Source of the DNA: a virus
Length of the DNA: 47,320 bases
IMG/VR virus record: IMGVR_UViG_3300030294_000062
Location: 1 to 47,320 of that record
Direction: 5' to 3' (one strand)
Position 1 is the first letter of the stretch, and each line of letters starts with the position of its first letter. Positions 15,779-23,765 of this stretch are shown here, in pieces. The position numbers were made by a program, and so were the translations under genes. The notes below the pieces were generated by a model. That model had not been told where the DNA came from, made no database searches, and worked only from the letters and a program-made list of their open reading frames with translations.

Positions 15779-16690
15779 ATGAATATTCAAAGTTTAAGTA
15801 TTGTAGTACCAACAAACAACAAGTGTGTAAATCATTGTCAATTTTGTGTCAGTAGAACTCACACTAATCCATATGTTGATAAGATTAATAAAGTAGTACA
15901 TAAATACATTGAAGGTAGTGAATTAATAAAATCATCTATTGAATATAAAGATTATTTCAATCGTTTACAATTTGCCAGAGACAATGGCTGCAATGTTGTT
16001 GTACTAACTGGAACAGGAGAACCAGTTCAAAATAAAGATTTTTTGGACTTCTTTTCCGAAATGAATTCTAAACTTCAAACACCTTTCAAAAGTATTGAAA
16101 TTCAAACAACTGGTGTCATGTTGACAGATGAGTATCTTGGACATTTGAGAGAAATTGGAGTCACAACTATTTCCTTTTCAATTTCTAATATCTTTGACAA
16201 TGAGAAAAATTTGAAAGTTATAGGCTGCAACGAACAATTAAAATTCGATGTTTTTGAAATTATTAAATTAGTCAAAAAACATGACTTCAATTTGAGATTA
16301 TCTTTGAATCTTATAAATGATTATGATAATTATACTGTTTATGAAGTTCTAAAAAGATGTGAGGAATTAGGAGCGGACCAAATTACTTTCAGAAAATTAT
16401 ACAAATCAGAATTGAATAATGAAATTGATAAATGGATTGAAAACAATGCAAGTAAAACTTTTTATGATGAGTTGATTTCATATATGAATTTTTACGAACA
16501 AAACCATCCTAATAAATATTTAGGTTCTCTTCCTTTTGGACCTAAAATGTATGATGTTAATGATATATCTGTAGTTATTGACAATGATTGCATGGCATTA
16601 GATAACAAAGATACATTCAAATATCTTGTATTAAGAGAAAATGGAAAATTATATACAAATTGGATAAGTAAAGCATCACTTGTTTTTTAA
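15779..16690 (+). CDS. Radical SAM protein
   Basis: 303 aa. Residues 16-25 contain CVNHCQFC, the CxxxCxxC site that binds the 4Fe-4S cluster used to cleave S-adenosylmethionine. VVVLTGTGEPVQNKDF (about 73-88) is the GGEP-like SAM-binding strand, and later strands (SIEIQTTGVML; TTISFSIS; FNLRLSLNL; GADQITFRKLY) fit the partial TIM barrel. No extra Cys-rich SPASM tail is obvious; one Cys is in DNDCMALDNKD. Substrate unknown: phage members are implicated in nucleobase or peptide modification. Confidence 0.88.
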   Translation: MNIQSLSIVVPTNNKCVNHCQFCVSRTHTNPYVDKINKVVHKYIEGSELIKSSIEYKDYFNRLQFARDNGCNVVVLTGTGEPVQNKDFLDFFSEMNSKLQTPFKSIEIQTTGVMLTDEYLGHLREIGVTTISFSISNIFDNEKNLKVIGCNEQLKFDVFEIIKLVKKHDFNLRLSLNLINDYDNYTVYEVLKRCEELGADQITFRKLYKSELNNEIDKWIENNASKTFYDELISYMNFYEQNHPNKYLGSLPFGPKMYDVNDISVVIDNDCMALDNKDTFKYLVLRENGKLYTNWISKASLVF

Positions 16691-16706
16691 AAATAAAAAT
16701 AAAAAT

Positions 16707-17543
16707 ATGAATGAACAAGAAATTACATTAAGAAATGAAATTGTAAAACAAAATGAAATTGTAAAACAAATTCACAATGATATAGATACTGCTCAAGATA
16801 GATTACTAGAAAGAGCAAGAACTATTTTAAATGAGAATAATATAAAATCTTCTATATTAGATAAGGTTAAAAGACTTAAAAATTTAGGATTTACACATAC
16901 TAATGAAGTCGTTGAAACTGATGCAAAAATTGCATTAATAGAAATGACTGCGAAAGAAGCAAATGTCATTAATTATTATAAACAAAATTATATAGATTTG
17001 AAATTCTTAACTATTGAGGAATTTAATAATATTTGTTCTAAATATAATTTGATATATGCGCCAGTTTCAAATTATAAAAATGATGTACCAGAAGAAAATC
17101 TTCTTGAAATTGAATCAGTTAAGCCATTAAAAAAACGTGATTCTTATAACAGTGTATATAAGTATGCTATTTCAAGATATTGGCCGGGAGTTCCTGAAGA
17201 TGCTAAAAAATGGATAGATAATCATTTGTTCGATAGTTCAAGTTATAGTGAAAATGATATAAAAAAAATGTGTCCTGTATATATAGATTCTTATGTTTAT
17301 GAAACAGGATGTTTAAAAATAATTAAAATTAATAGTGATGATTTGTATATTGCTGCACCTAAATCTCATTTTAATCTTGGTAATTTGAGTTTTGATAGTT
17401 TAAAAGGATATTATGATTCAAGAAATGTAATAGAGCCAAAGGATCCTATTGTTTTTAGATATGTAATAGGCGGAATACAAATATTAACAAAATGGGGAAT
17501 TGAATCATTTGATCAAAAATTGAACATATATAATATCAATTGA
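16707..17543 (+). CDS. Hypothetical protein with N-terminal coiled coil
   Basis: 278 aa from ATG 16707 (an earlier in-frame TTG at 16680 lies inside the radical SAM gene). Residues 5-35 include the direct repeat NEIVKQ-NEIVKQ and a coiled-coil pattern; a central helical part follows, and the C-terminal half is beta-rich (VYKYAISRYWPGVPEDAKKW). Next to the radical SAM gene, so it could be its partner or target; no direct evidence. Confidence 0.72.
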   Translation: MNEQEITLRNEIVKQNEIVKQIHNDIDTAQDRLLERARTILNENNIKSSILDKVKRLKNLGFTHTNEVVETDAKIALIEMTAKEANVINYYKQNYIDLKFLTIEEFNNICSKYNLIYAPVSNYKNDVPEENLLEIESVKPLKKRDSYNSVYKYAISRYWPGVPEDAKKWIDNHLFDSSSYSENDIKKMCPVYIDSYVYETGCLKIIKINSDDLYIAAPKSHFNLGNLSFDSLKGYYDSRNVIEPKDPIVFRYVIGGIQILTKWGIESFDQKLNIYNIN

Positions 17544-17544
17544 T

Positions 17545-17880
17545 ATGAGCACTGTAAGACATAGTATAGGAGACAAAGTTGTTGCATTAACAAATCCAAA
17601 AGATCAATATTGTCAACCTAGATTAAAAGGAACAGTATACACAGTTCTTGATTATAAATATTGTAGTAAGTGTGGAACACAAGCTATTAATATTGGAGAA
17701 ATTACTACATCTGAATATGCTGAATGTAGTTGTGGTAGCATATCAATTAGTAATTGTAAATGCTGGACTGATTCAATGCATTTTGCAAATATTAAAAACA
17801 TAGAATCTGAATTATTAGAAGCAATAAAAAATGAAGATTACGAATTCGCATCAATACTAAGAGACACTAAAATAATTTAA
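17545..17880 (+). CDS. Zinc-knuckle plus UVR-motif protein, copy 1
   Basis: 111 aa. N-terminal SH3-like part (SIGDKVVALTNPKDQ; RLKGTVYTVLDYKY), then zinc-site Cys: YCSKCGTQAINIG and CSCGSISISNCKCW, and a C-terminal ELLEAIKNEDYEFASILRDTK that fits the UVR motif known from UvrB, UvrC and McsA, where it mediates protein-protein contact. A small adaptor is a fair inference. Tandem with 17885. Confidence 0.75.
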   Translation: MSTVRHSIGDKVVALTNPKDQYCQPRLKGTVYTVLDYKYCSKCGTQAINIGEITTSEYAECSCGSISISNCKCWTDSMHFANIKNIESELLEAIKNEDYEFASILRDTKII

Positions 17881-17884
17881 AAAT

Positions 17885-18226
17885 ATGAAAAAAGAATTTA
17901 AAATTGGAGACGAAGTTGTATCTTTATCAAATACAGCAAGCAACAACAGTCAAGTAAGAGTTGAAGGTAAAAAGTACATTGTGTTGGATATTATGTATTG
18001 TCAAAATTGTGGAGTTCAGGCTATTAACATTGGAGGAGTTGCAAAATTTCGTAATGTAAAATGTGAATGTGAAGATATTCAAGATAGTCGTGGTAAATCT
18101 TGGACAAATTCAACTAACTTTTCAAAAGTTAATAACATTGAGAATGAAATGTTATATGCTGTTAAAATCGAAGATTATGAAGTAGCCGCTTCTTTGAGAG
18201 ATGTTATAAAACTGATGAATTCTTAA
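17885..18226 (+). CDS. Zinc-knuckle plus UVR-motif protein, copy 2
   Basis: 113 aa, clear tandem paralogue of 17545: FKIGDEVVSLSN, YCQNCGVQAINIGG, CECEDIQDSRGKSW and the UVR-like EMLYAVKIEDYEVAASLRDVIKL. The first CxxC and the final UVR helix are the best conserved parts; the second Cys group is reduced to CEC. Confidence 0.76.
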   Translation: MKKEFKIGDEVVSLSNTASNNSQVRVEGKKYIVLDIMYCQNCGVQAINIGGVAKFRNVKCECEDIQDSRGKSWTNSTNFSKVNNIENEMLYAVKIEDYEVAASLRDVIKLMNS

Positions 18227-18227
18227 A

Positions 18228-18602
18228 ATGATATACATTTTTAATATTTGTACTATGATATCTGAAATTTGTATTATTATAATATCTATATTTTGTGTTG
18301 TTAAAATATTAGAAAAAATAACAGATCCAGAAAAAAACGTAGGACTACTTTGTCACAACTCATATAAGGAAAATTATTTAGGAAATAAGTGGTTTTATGT
18401 TTTTATTTTTTTTAATTTAATTTGCTTTTTGTTTTATAAAAAAATTAAGAAATTAAGAAGAATTGATTATTATAGATATAAAATAAAATTTTATCAAGAT
18501 TTGTTAGATGACATGGATGTCCTAGATAAAGATGATGAAAAATATTTTAAATCATCACTTAGTAAATGTTCAAGACTATTAAAATTAGAATTATTAAAAT
18601 AA
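18228..18602 (+). CDS. Two-TM membrane protein
   Basis: 124 aa. TM1 about residues 3-27 (IFNICTMISEICIIIISIFCVV), TM2 about 53-68 (WFYVFIFFNLICFLFY), followed by a basic stop (KKIKKLRR) and an acidic, soluble tail. Starts 1 base after the previous stop. Function unknown. Confidence 0.68.
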   Translation: MIYIFNICTMISEICIIIISIFCVVKILEKITDPEKNVGLLCHNSYKENYLGNKWFYVFIFFNLICFLFYKKIKKLRRIDYYRYKIKFYQDLLDDMDVLDKDDEKYFKSSLSKCSRLLKLELLK

Positions 18603-18611
18603 TATAAAACT

Positions 18612-18998
18612 ATGAAAATTAAAAATAAAGATTTAAAAATATACATCAATATAATTGAAGTGTTTCAATTGATGTCATTTTTTGGAATTGTTTGTACATT
18701 AATATTTGGCTATAAATCAATCCAGATGAATTTTACGAATTTTATTATAAATTCCGCAATAATTCAATCTGCATTTTTATTTATTCCTGTAATAACTTGT
18801 TCAATTTTATATTTTACAAAAAAATACTCAATCAAGAAATATGATGAAATTAGAAAAAATATTCCTGAATATATTTACAAGACTGATTTTTATTCAACTG
18901 AACCTTTGCCAGATAAGTCAGATAAAATAAAAATATCAGATATAACAGAAAAATGTTATATAAATGGATATGGAAATTATGATCCAAATAACAGTTAA
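18612..18998 (+). CDS. Two-TM protein with KCYINGYG tail
   Basis: 128 aa. Hydrophobic segments at about 17-33 (VFQLMSFFGIVCTLIF) and 52-72 (FLFIPVITCSILYF). The last 25 residues (KIKISDITEKCYINGYGNYDP) recur in the next, otherwise different gene, so this is a mobile C-terminal module. Confidence 0.7.
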   Translation: MKIKNKDLKIYINIIEVFQLMSFFGIVCTLIFGYKSIQMNFTNFIINSAIIQSAFLFIPVITCSILYFTKKYSIKKYDEIRKNIPEYIYKTDFYSTEPLPDKSDKIKISDITEKCYINGYGNYDPNNS

Positions 18999-19000
18999 TT

Positions 19001-19210
19001 ATGGCAAACAATAGTTTAAATAAACCTGAATATGTCTATGTTCATGATATTCATGCTCTCAATATTGATCATGATTCATCTAAATCATCATTTGATGACG
19101 ATTTGACTATTATATCAATTCGTCCGTTAAATGATGATGCTATAAAGGTTAAATTGTCAACTATTAAAAAAAAGTGCTATATTAATGAATATGGATTTTA
19201 TGAGCCATAA
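19001..19210 (+). CDS. Soluble protein with KCYINEYG tail
   Basis: 69 aa, no TM segment. C-terminal IKVKLSTIKKKCYINEYGFYEP matches the tail of 18612. The N-terminus (EYVYVHDIHALNIDHDSS) is unrelated. Shared tail on different heads mirrors the RKxKL pattern seen elsewhere. Confidence 0.7.
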   Translation: MANNSLNKPEYVYVHDIHALNIDHDSSKSSFDDDLTIISIRPLNDDAIKVKLSTIKKKCYINEYGFYEP

Positions 19211-19228
19211 AAAATAAAATTATAAAAT

Positions 19229-19600
19229 ATGTATTATTGTAATGTTGAAGTTGATATAGATTTGTTTGATTATAAATATAAAATTTTAAAATCTTTGGGT
19301 ACTGATGATATCGAAAATGAATTGAAGAGTCGTAAAGAAAAAGATATTTATGTCAAAGATACTAGTATACTATATCATGGAATTGATGTTGATATGAGCG
19401 ATTATGATGATGAAATATTAGATAAATTAACTAGTAAAGAATTACAAGATGAATTAACATCAAGAGGCTATAAAGTATTTGACAAGTATGAATATACTAT
19501 ACGAAATTTAGCAACAAGGAAAGATATTTGTGAATTTTTAGAAATAAGAGAATGGTCAACAAAAGAACAAATTATTAGTGAATTGAATTATATTCTATGA
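19229..19600 (+). CDS. Hypothetical protein with internal duplicated unit
   Basis: 123 aa. Two similar blocks: VDIDLFDYKYKILKSLGTDDIENEL and VDMSDYDDEILDKLTSKELQDEL, each followed by [ST]R. An acidic helical repeat protein of a kind I have seen in Bacteroidota phages (from memory). C-terminal third differs. ATGA overlap with the next short gene. Confidence 0.72.
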   Translation: MYYCNVEVDIDLFDYKYKILKSLGTDDIENELKSRKEKDIYVKDTSILYHGIDVDMSDYDDEILDKLTSKELQDELTSRGYKVFDKYEYTIRNLATRKDICEFLEIREWSTKEQIISELNYIL

Positions 19601-19731
19601 TAATAACATTTATACAATCTTATCTCAATTTGAAAATTACACAAGTATCTAAAAGAACAATGACTACAATAAATTATAAAATTATTATAGCTATAAGAAA
19701 ACAAAAACTTGAAAAATTAAACAAATGTTAA
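19597..19731 (+). CDS. 44-residue protein with IRKQKL tail
   Basis: ATG 19597 overlaps the previous stop (ATGA); ends at TAA 19729. The C-terminus IIIAIRKQKLEKLNK is a full version of the shared motif, on an N-terminus of only about 30 residues. It overlaps the next gene by 7 bases. The smallest intact carrier of the motif. Confidence 0.6.
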   Translation: MIITFIQSYLNLKITQVSKRTMTTINYKIIIAIRKQKLEKLNKC

Positions 19732-19925
19732 AGTCCGGAGATAAATTAAAATTCAGATTTAGAAATAATATGAGTAGCACATTTGATAAATATTTTCTTG
19801 ACGACCATAATTTTTTCTTTACTAAAGAAGATCCTGGAATGTATAATTATTTACCTCATTGGATTTCAATATCTGAAGAAAGAAAATTTAAATTAAATAA
19901 GATAACTGAATGTTACAAAATTTAA
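19725..19925 (+). CDS. GDKL-type SH3-like protein
   Basis: 66 aa. LKSGDKLKFRFRN at the start and EERKFKLNKITE at the end, a weaker tail. First of five GDKV-family genes in this second cluster (to 20864). Overlaps both neighbours. Confidence 0.65.
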   Translation: MLKSGDKLKFRFRNNMSSTFDKYFLDDHNFFFTKEDPGMYNYLPHWISISEERKFKLNKITECYKI

Positions 19926-20164
19926 ATATTGATAATTTGACAAATAATTATGAAGTAATAGCTGTAGATATAATGTGGACTGATTTAATATTTAATAAAA
20001 TATATAAAGTTAAAGAAATTATATTTATTAACGGATTTAATGTATATCAATTTAAACTATTTGGTATGGGAGAAAATGCTTATATGATTGATAGATTTGA
20101 TGATGATTTGAAAAAAATTAGAAATATAAAATTATCTAAAATATTAAGATATGTTGAACTTTGA
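19910..20164 (+). CDS. GDKV-family SH3-like protein
   Basis: 84 aa. NYEVIAVDIMW, FNKIYKVKEIIF, DRFDDDLKKIRNIKLSKIL. GD is replaced by NN but the order YxVxxxD...LxFNKxYxVxxI and the RFDxDLKxIRxxKL tail hold. Overlaps the previous gene by 16 and the next by 14 bases. Confidence 0.74.
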   Translation: MLQNLNIDNLTNNYEVIAVDIMWTDLIFNKIYKVKEIIFINGFNVYQFKLFGMGENAYMIDRFDDDLKKIRNIKLSKILRYVEL

Positions 20165-20387
20165 AAATTTGAAAGTTGGAGATGTAGTAATTGCTACTGA
20201 AATATCATGTAGTAATTTAAGACAAAATAACAAATATACAATTAGCTATATTCAGAATTCTGATTCATTATATGAAAAGAGAGTGAGATTATTTGAAAAC
20301 GGAAGTCAAAAATATTATCATTCTAGATTTATATTAGATTTGAAAACATCAAGAAAGAAAAAACTTGAAAAATTATGGCAAAAATAA
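20151..20387 (+). CDS. GDKV-family SH3-like protein
   Basis: 78 aa. LKVGDVVIATEIS, NNKYTISYIQN, SRFILDLKTSRKKKLEKLW. Nested overlaps with its neighbours show the chain is translated as a coupled set. Confidence 0.76.
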   Translation: MLNFENLKVGDVVIATEISCSNLRQNNKYTISYIQNSDSLYEKRVRLFENGSQKYYHSRFILDLKTSRKKKLEKLWQK

Positions 20388-20620
20388 AAGTTAAATATTT
20401 AAGCATTGGAGATTATGTAGTTGTTGTTAATAATAACAATACAATATTAGAATTAGATAAAACATATCAAATTAAACAAATACAATACAATCCAATATAT
20501 AATAAATATTATTTATCATTAGTTGGAAATTTTGATTTGAGATATAAAATTAATAGATTCAGATTAGATATTAAAACAGAAAGAAAACATAAACTTCTTA
20601 AAATGTCTAATCATGCTTGA
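20375..20620 (+). CDS. GDKV-family SH3-like protein
   Basis: 81 aa. LSIGDYVVVVNNNN, DKTYQIKQIQYN, NRFRLDIKTERKHKLLKM. Same layout as the neighbours. Confidence 0.76.
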   Translation: MAKIKVKYLSIGDYVVVVNNNNTILELDKTYQIKQIQYNPIYNKYYLSLVGNFDLRYKINRFRLDIKTERKHKLLKMSNHA

Positions 20621-20864
20621 TATTAAAACTTTTAAAATTGGAGATAAAGTCATTGTAATTGATAATATGACTGTTAAATTTTTATTAAGATTAAACAATA
20701 AATATACAATTAATAATATTGCATATAATAAAACATTGAAACAATATTTCGTCAAATTATTAGAAATTGGAGACATATCTTTTTTTATTTATAGATTCAA
20801 TAGTGATTTAAAAACAATAAGAAAAAAAAAATTAGAAAAAATTATAAAATATGAAAGTATATAA
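20613..20864 (+). CDS. GDKV-family SH3-like protein
   Basis: 83 aa. FKIGDKVIVIDNM, NNKYTINNIAYN, YRFNSDLKTIRKKKLEKII. The closest to the consensus of the family, and last in the cluster. Overlaps the next gene by 14 bases. Confidence 0.77.
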   Translation: MLDIKTFKIGDKVIVIDNMTVKFLLRLNNKYTINNIAYNKTLKQYFVKLLEIGDISFFIYRFNSDLKTIRKKKLEKIIKYESI

Positions 20865-21144
20865 AATTTACGAAACACCATTTAGATGGGGTGACGATCA
20901 AACACCAGAAGAAACAACTTTCACAACACCTGAAGTTAGAGATGATTATTTCAAAAAACTATTTAAAATTTGTAAAGAAGATAGTCATTTAAAGGAAAGA
21001 GAAAATGTCACAACAGACAAAAAATTTATATTTGATGGAGATGGTAAATGGTCATATGAATACACTAAAACAGACGAAGAATTAAAAATAATTGAATCAT
21101 TTGATTTTAATGATGGACACTGGACATTTGATTATATGAAATAA
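20851..21144 (+). CDS. Hypothetical acidic protein
   Basis: 97 aa, Asp/Glu- and aromatic-rich: ETPFRWGDDQTPEE, FIFDGDGKWSYEYTK, FDFNDGHWTFDYMK. The last two blocks may be a duplicated FDFxDGxWxxxY unit. No basic tail. Function unknown. Confidence 0.7.
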   Translation: MKVYKIYETPFRWGDDQTPEETTFTTPEVRDDYFKKLFKICKEDSHLKERENVTTDKKFIFDGDGKWSYEYTKTDEELKIIESFDFNDGHWTFDYMK

Positions 21145-21145
21145 A

Positions 21146-21394
21146 ATGAAAATTGATAATACATATGGTGTTTTGGATTATAAAAATTCTACTGAATTAG
21201 ATGATGTAGCATATTTCTTTTTTATTCAAGATTTTAGAAGTCATAATTATTATGGATATCCTGAATTACCAGAACAAACATATTTTATTGGAAAATATAA
21301 AAATGATAATTACGGAATCAAAATTTATAAAAAATCCAAAATATATTTAAATGATATTAGAAAAGAAAAATTAGTAATATTGAGTGAAATATAA
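21146..21394 (+). CDS. YQLYL-family protein with RKEKL tail
   Basis: 82 aa. YKNSTELDDVAYFFFIQDF aligns with TELDNVVYQLYLDE of the gene at 12; C-terminus YLNDIRKEKLVIL. One base after the preceding stop. Confidence 0.73.
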   Translation: MKIDNTYGVLDYKNSTELDDVAYFFFIQDFRSHNYYGYPELPEQTYFIGKYKNDNYGIKIYKKSKIYLNDIRKEKLVILSEI

Positions 21395-21395
21395 T

Positions 21396-21503
21396 ATGTC
21401 TGATACAACAAATCAAAATATTAACTGAGCAGTTAAACTTAAAAATAAATTTCTAAATAAAAATAGAAGACAAAAATTAAATAAATTAAATGAAAAACGA
21501 TAA
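21396..21503 (+). pseudogene. Tiny RKxKL-tail frame broken by TGA
   Basis: ATG 21396 reads SDTTNQNIN, a TGA at 21426, then AVKLKNKFLNKNRRQKLNKLNEKR to TAA 21501. The tail fits the RKxKL motif (compare FNRRRKL at 8150). One stop in an otherwise open 36-codon frame; a TGG to TGA change is possible. Alternatively chance. Confidence 0.4.
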
Positions 21504-21672
21504 AAAATTTGCATGGTTACCATTAAAGACTAAAAATAATGAAATAGTTTGGTTGAAAAATATAAATTTCGAAACAAAATATGTTGAGCATAAATATAAT
21601 TTCATATTATTTGGTGGTGAAACATCAATATCAATTGGTTATGATAAAAAAATTTATTCAAAAATAAACTAA
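21490..21672 (+). CDS. Hypothetical small protein
   Basis: 60 aa, beta-rich (FAWLPLKTKNNEIVWLKNINF; YNFILFGGETSISIGY). Overlaps the broken frame upstream and shares one base with the next start. Function unknown. Confidence 0.62.
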   Translation: MKNDKKFAWLPLKTKNNEIVWLKNINFETKYVEHKYNFILFGGETSISIGYDKKIYSKIN

Positions 21673-21866
21673 TGTCAGCATCAACAACTAAAGTTAAGAT
21701 AGATGATGGTATTTATAATGCTATTTGGAAATCATATAATTTAACTATATTATCTAATGATAATACAGAACTTATCACAATCAAATCTATAATGGGGATC
21801 AGAGGAGATACACAGAATGAAAGAGTTGAAGTCAAAAATGGAATTGTGAGTTTTTACTATAAATAA
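21672..21866 (+). CDS. IWxGY-family protein, copy 1
   Basis: 64 aa. KVKIDDGIYNAIWKSYNLTILSNDN, TIKSIMGIRG, RVEVKNG. First of three tandem paralogues with the pattern G[IE]Y[NS]A[IL]WxxYxLxILS...T[IR]xxI...R....V.V. Small beta domain, function unknown. Confidence 0.72.
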   Translation: MSASTTKVKIDDGIYNAIWKSYNLTILSNDNTELITIKSIMGIRGDTQNERVEVKNGIVSFYYK

Positions 21867-21875
21867 AAAATTAAC

Positions 21876-22106
21876 ATGAAATATAAAATATCAAACGATA
21901 AAGTTAAAATTGAAGAAGGTATTTATTCTGCTATTTGGAAAGGATATACATTAGATATTTTATCAAATTTAGAAACATCATCAATTGATGATGAAAATAT
22001 AGATAGAAAAAAATTAGTCACAATTAGAACTATAAATGTAGTTAGATGTCGTGACTACCCAATAGAAGTTGAAGTTATTGGTAATTACGTTTATAAAAAT
22101 ATTTAA
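21876..22106 (+). CDS. IWxGY-family protein, copy 2
   Basis: 76 aa. KVKIEEGIYSAIWKGYTLDILSN, TIRTINVVRC, EVEVIGNYVY. About 10 residues longer than its sisters through an insert after ILSN (LETSSIDDENIDRKK). Confidence 0.72.
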   Translation: MKYKISNDKVKIEEGIYSAIWKGYTLDILSNLETSSIDDENIDRKKLVTIRTINVVRCRDYPIEVEVIGNYVYKNI

Positions 22107-22111
22107 AAATT

Positions 22112-22306
22112 ATGAAAAAAAGCATATCAAAAGAAACTGTAGAAATTTCAAATGGTGAATATAATGCACTTTGGAGTGGATATTCATTAGATATATTATC
22201 AAGTAACAAAACAATGTTATCAACAATAAAAACTATAGATGGAGTAAGAGGAATTAACTGCAGAGTTAGAGTTGAAGTTATTGATGGTTATGTGTATGAA
22301 ATATAA
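22112..22306 (+). CDS. IWxGY-family protein, copy 3
   Basis: 64 aa. TVEISNGEYNALWSGYSLDILSSN, TIKTIDGVRGINC, RVEVIDGYVY. Last gene of the 15082-22306 unit, followed by a terminator. Confidence 0.72.
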   Translation: MKKSISKETVEISNGEYNALWSGYSLDILSSNKTMLSTIKTIDGVRGINCRVRVEVIDGYVYEI

Positions 22307-22320
22307 AAAATAAAGAGTAG

Positions 22321-22360
22321 AAATAAAGAGTTGAGTATACATATTTAACTCTTTATTTTT
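22321..22360 (+). terminator. Intrinsic terminator
   Basis: 12-bp stem AAATAAAGAGTT / AACTCTTTATTT, 14-base loop, T-rich tail. A second AAATAAAGAG copy lies just upstream (22308). Confidence 0.85.
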
Positions 22361-22381
22361 CTTTATATGATATTTATTTAC

Positions 22382-22389
22382 TATCTTCG
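22382..22389 (+). promoter_or_regulatory. Bacteroidota -7 box TATCTTCG
   Basis: TATCTTCG differs from TAnnTTTG at one base; -33 is poor. It follows a terminator and precedes ATG 22438 by 48 bases. Confidence 0.55.
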
Positions 22390-22437
22390 TAATATAATTA
22401 ATTTTTATGCTAGTATAATTTATTAAATATTTATGAT

Positions 22438-22683
22438 ATGAAAGCAAAAAAAGAAGAATTCGAAACTATCAATTATGCTATTAAAAAATCTGATGTCACA
22501 TTTGATAATTATATAAAATCAAATAGTGATTGGATAAAATTCAAAAAAAAATATAAAATTCCAGATAAATATATCACAACTGAAAATAAAAATTTATTTA
22601 TTTTCATGAAAAATTCTGGAATGGACGCTGAACAAACATTCTTAAGCGAAATTAAAGAAATAGAAAATATATGCAAAAAATAA
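22438..22683 (+). CDS. Hypothetical protein
   Basis: 81 aa, charged and helical (KAKKEEFETINYAIKKSDVTF; MDAEQTFLSEIKEIENICKK). First gene of the 22438-24195 unit. Overlaps the next gene by 13 bases. Function unknown. Confidence 0.68.
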   Translation: MKAKKEEFETINYAIKKSDVTFDNYIKSNSDWIKFKKKYKIPDKYITTENKNLFIFMKNSGMDAEQTFLSEIKEIENICKK

Positions 22684-22844
22684 CAAGTTTATTAGATATC
22701 AATTATATTATTAATAATAAAGTTGATTTGAAAGATGACAAAGGCTACGTGATACCTTTTGTTAGATTTATGGGTTATTCATTAATTCAAGTTATGAGAT
22801 TGATAAATTCTGGTAATTATACATACAATTTTAAAAAACAATGA
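22671..22844 (+). CDS. Small hypothetical protein
   Basis: 57 aa. ITSLLDINYIINNKVDLKDDKGYVIPF then RFMGYSLIQVMRLINSGNYTY. ATG 22671 sits inside the previous gene and its stop overlaps the next ATG (ATGA), which supports it despite its size. Confidence 0.62.
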   Translation: MQKITSLLDINYIINNKVDLKDDKGYVIPFVRFMGYSLIQVMRLINSGNYTYNFKKQ

Positions 22845-23260
22845 CAAACGAAGAACTAATAACATTTGAGACTGCAAATTTAGCAAAGCAAAAAGGATAT
22901 AATATACCAAGTAAATATTATTTTGAAGACCTTACTGATTGTATTTTTAGTGAAGAAAACAAAGAAGGTTCAATTTTTGAGTGTAGATTTAATCATCCTA
23001 ACATATATGCACGACCTACTCAATCAGAGCTTAAAAAATGGCTAAGGACACAAAAACAGATATTTATTGAAGTTAATACTGATTGTACAACAGCTCCTAA
23101 ATTTTGTTTCACTATTGATAAATTTATTGGTAATCCTTTAAATTTAGCGGAAAAGGAATGGGACTGGTATCATCACAAAGAATTTGAATGGTTCTTATAT
23201 CGTAAATATGAAGAAGCATTAGAAGAAGGATTAAAAGAAGCACTTAGAATTATAAGATAA
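22841..23260 (+). CDS. Conserved phage-type hypothetical protein (ARPTQSELKKWLR)
   Basis: 139 aa. NLAKQKGYNIPSKYYF, YARPTQSELKKWLRTQKQIFIEV and a C-terminal YEEALEEGLKEALRII. I recall this layout as a common unassigned protein in Bacteroidota phages and prophages (memory only). It supports the phage reading of the window. Biochemical role unknown. Confidence 0.8.
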   Translation: MTNEELITFETANLAKQKGYNIPSKYYFEDLTDCIFSEENKEGSIFECRFNHPNIYARPTQSELKKWLRTQKQIFIEVNTDCTTAPKFCFTIDKFIGNPLNLAEKEWDWYHHKEFEWFLYRKYEEALEEGLKEALRIIR

Positions 23261-23265
23261 AAAGT

Positions 23266-23763
23266 ATGAACAACGAAAAAGATTATGTTTTAATAAAAAG
23301 TAAAGATTTAGAAGCACTAAAAGAACCATATTATGTTGCTAAAAAAGAATTTGATTTAGCACTAAAAGAAGTTAACTCTAAAAATGATATTGATCAAAAG
23401 AAATTACGAGATCAAATATATGAACTACAGATTAAAATACAAAACAATCCTCCTGAATTACATCCAATGAAATTGAGTATTGTAATTGAAGATTATAATC
23501 GTGACCGTCCTTACTATGATAGATCCACTCCTTATAATTATATAGAGCCAATAAATTTCGAATTAGATCAACCAATAAGTAGGCAAATTAGTAATATTGT
23601 TTCTATTGTCACTAAATCATTATTCGCTAAATCAGAAGAAATAAAAAAAATTAATATAAAAGAATTAACAGAAAAAACAGAAAATAAATGTTACACTGAA
23701 GTTGCAAATATGGAATACTTTGAAAGAAGAAATTTCTTGAAAAAATTTAAAATAAAAAAATAA
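23266..23763 (+). CDS. Hypothetical coiled-coil protein
   Basis: 165 aa. N-terminal coiled coil (about 10-65: DLEALKEPYYVAKKEFDLAL; KKLRDQIYELQIKIQ), then a beta part with DRPYYDRSTPYNY, and a basic C-terminus. No known motif. Confidence 0.7.
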   Translation: MNNEKDYVLIKSKDLEALKEPYYVAKKEFDLALKEVNSKNDIDQKKLRDQIYELQIKIQNNPPELHPMKLSIVIEDYNRDRPYYDRSTPYNYIEPINFELDQPISRQISNIVSIVTKSLFAKSEEIKKINIKELTEKTENKCYTEVANMEYFERRNFLKKFKIKK

Positions 23764-23765
23764 AA

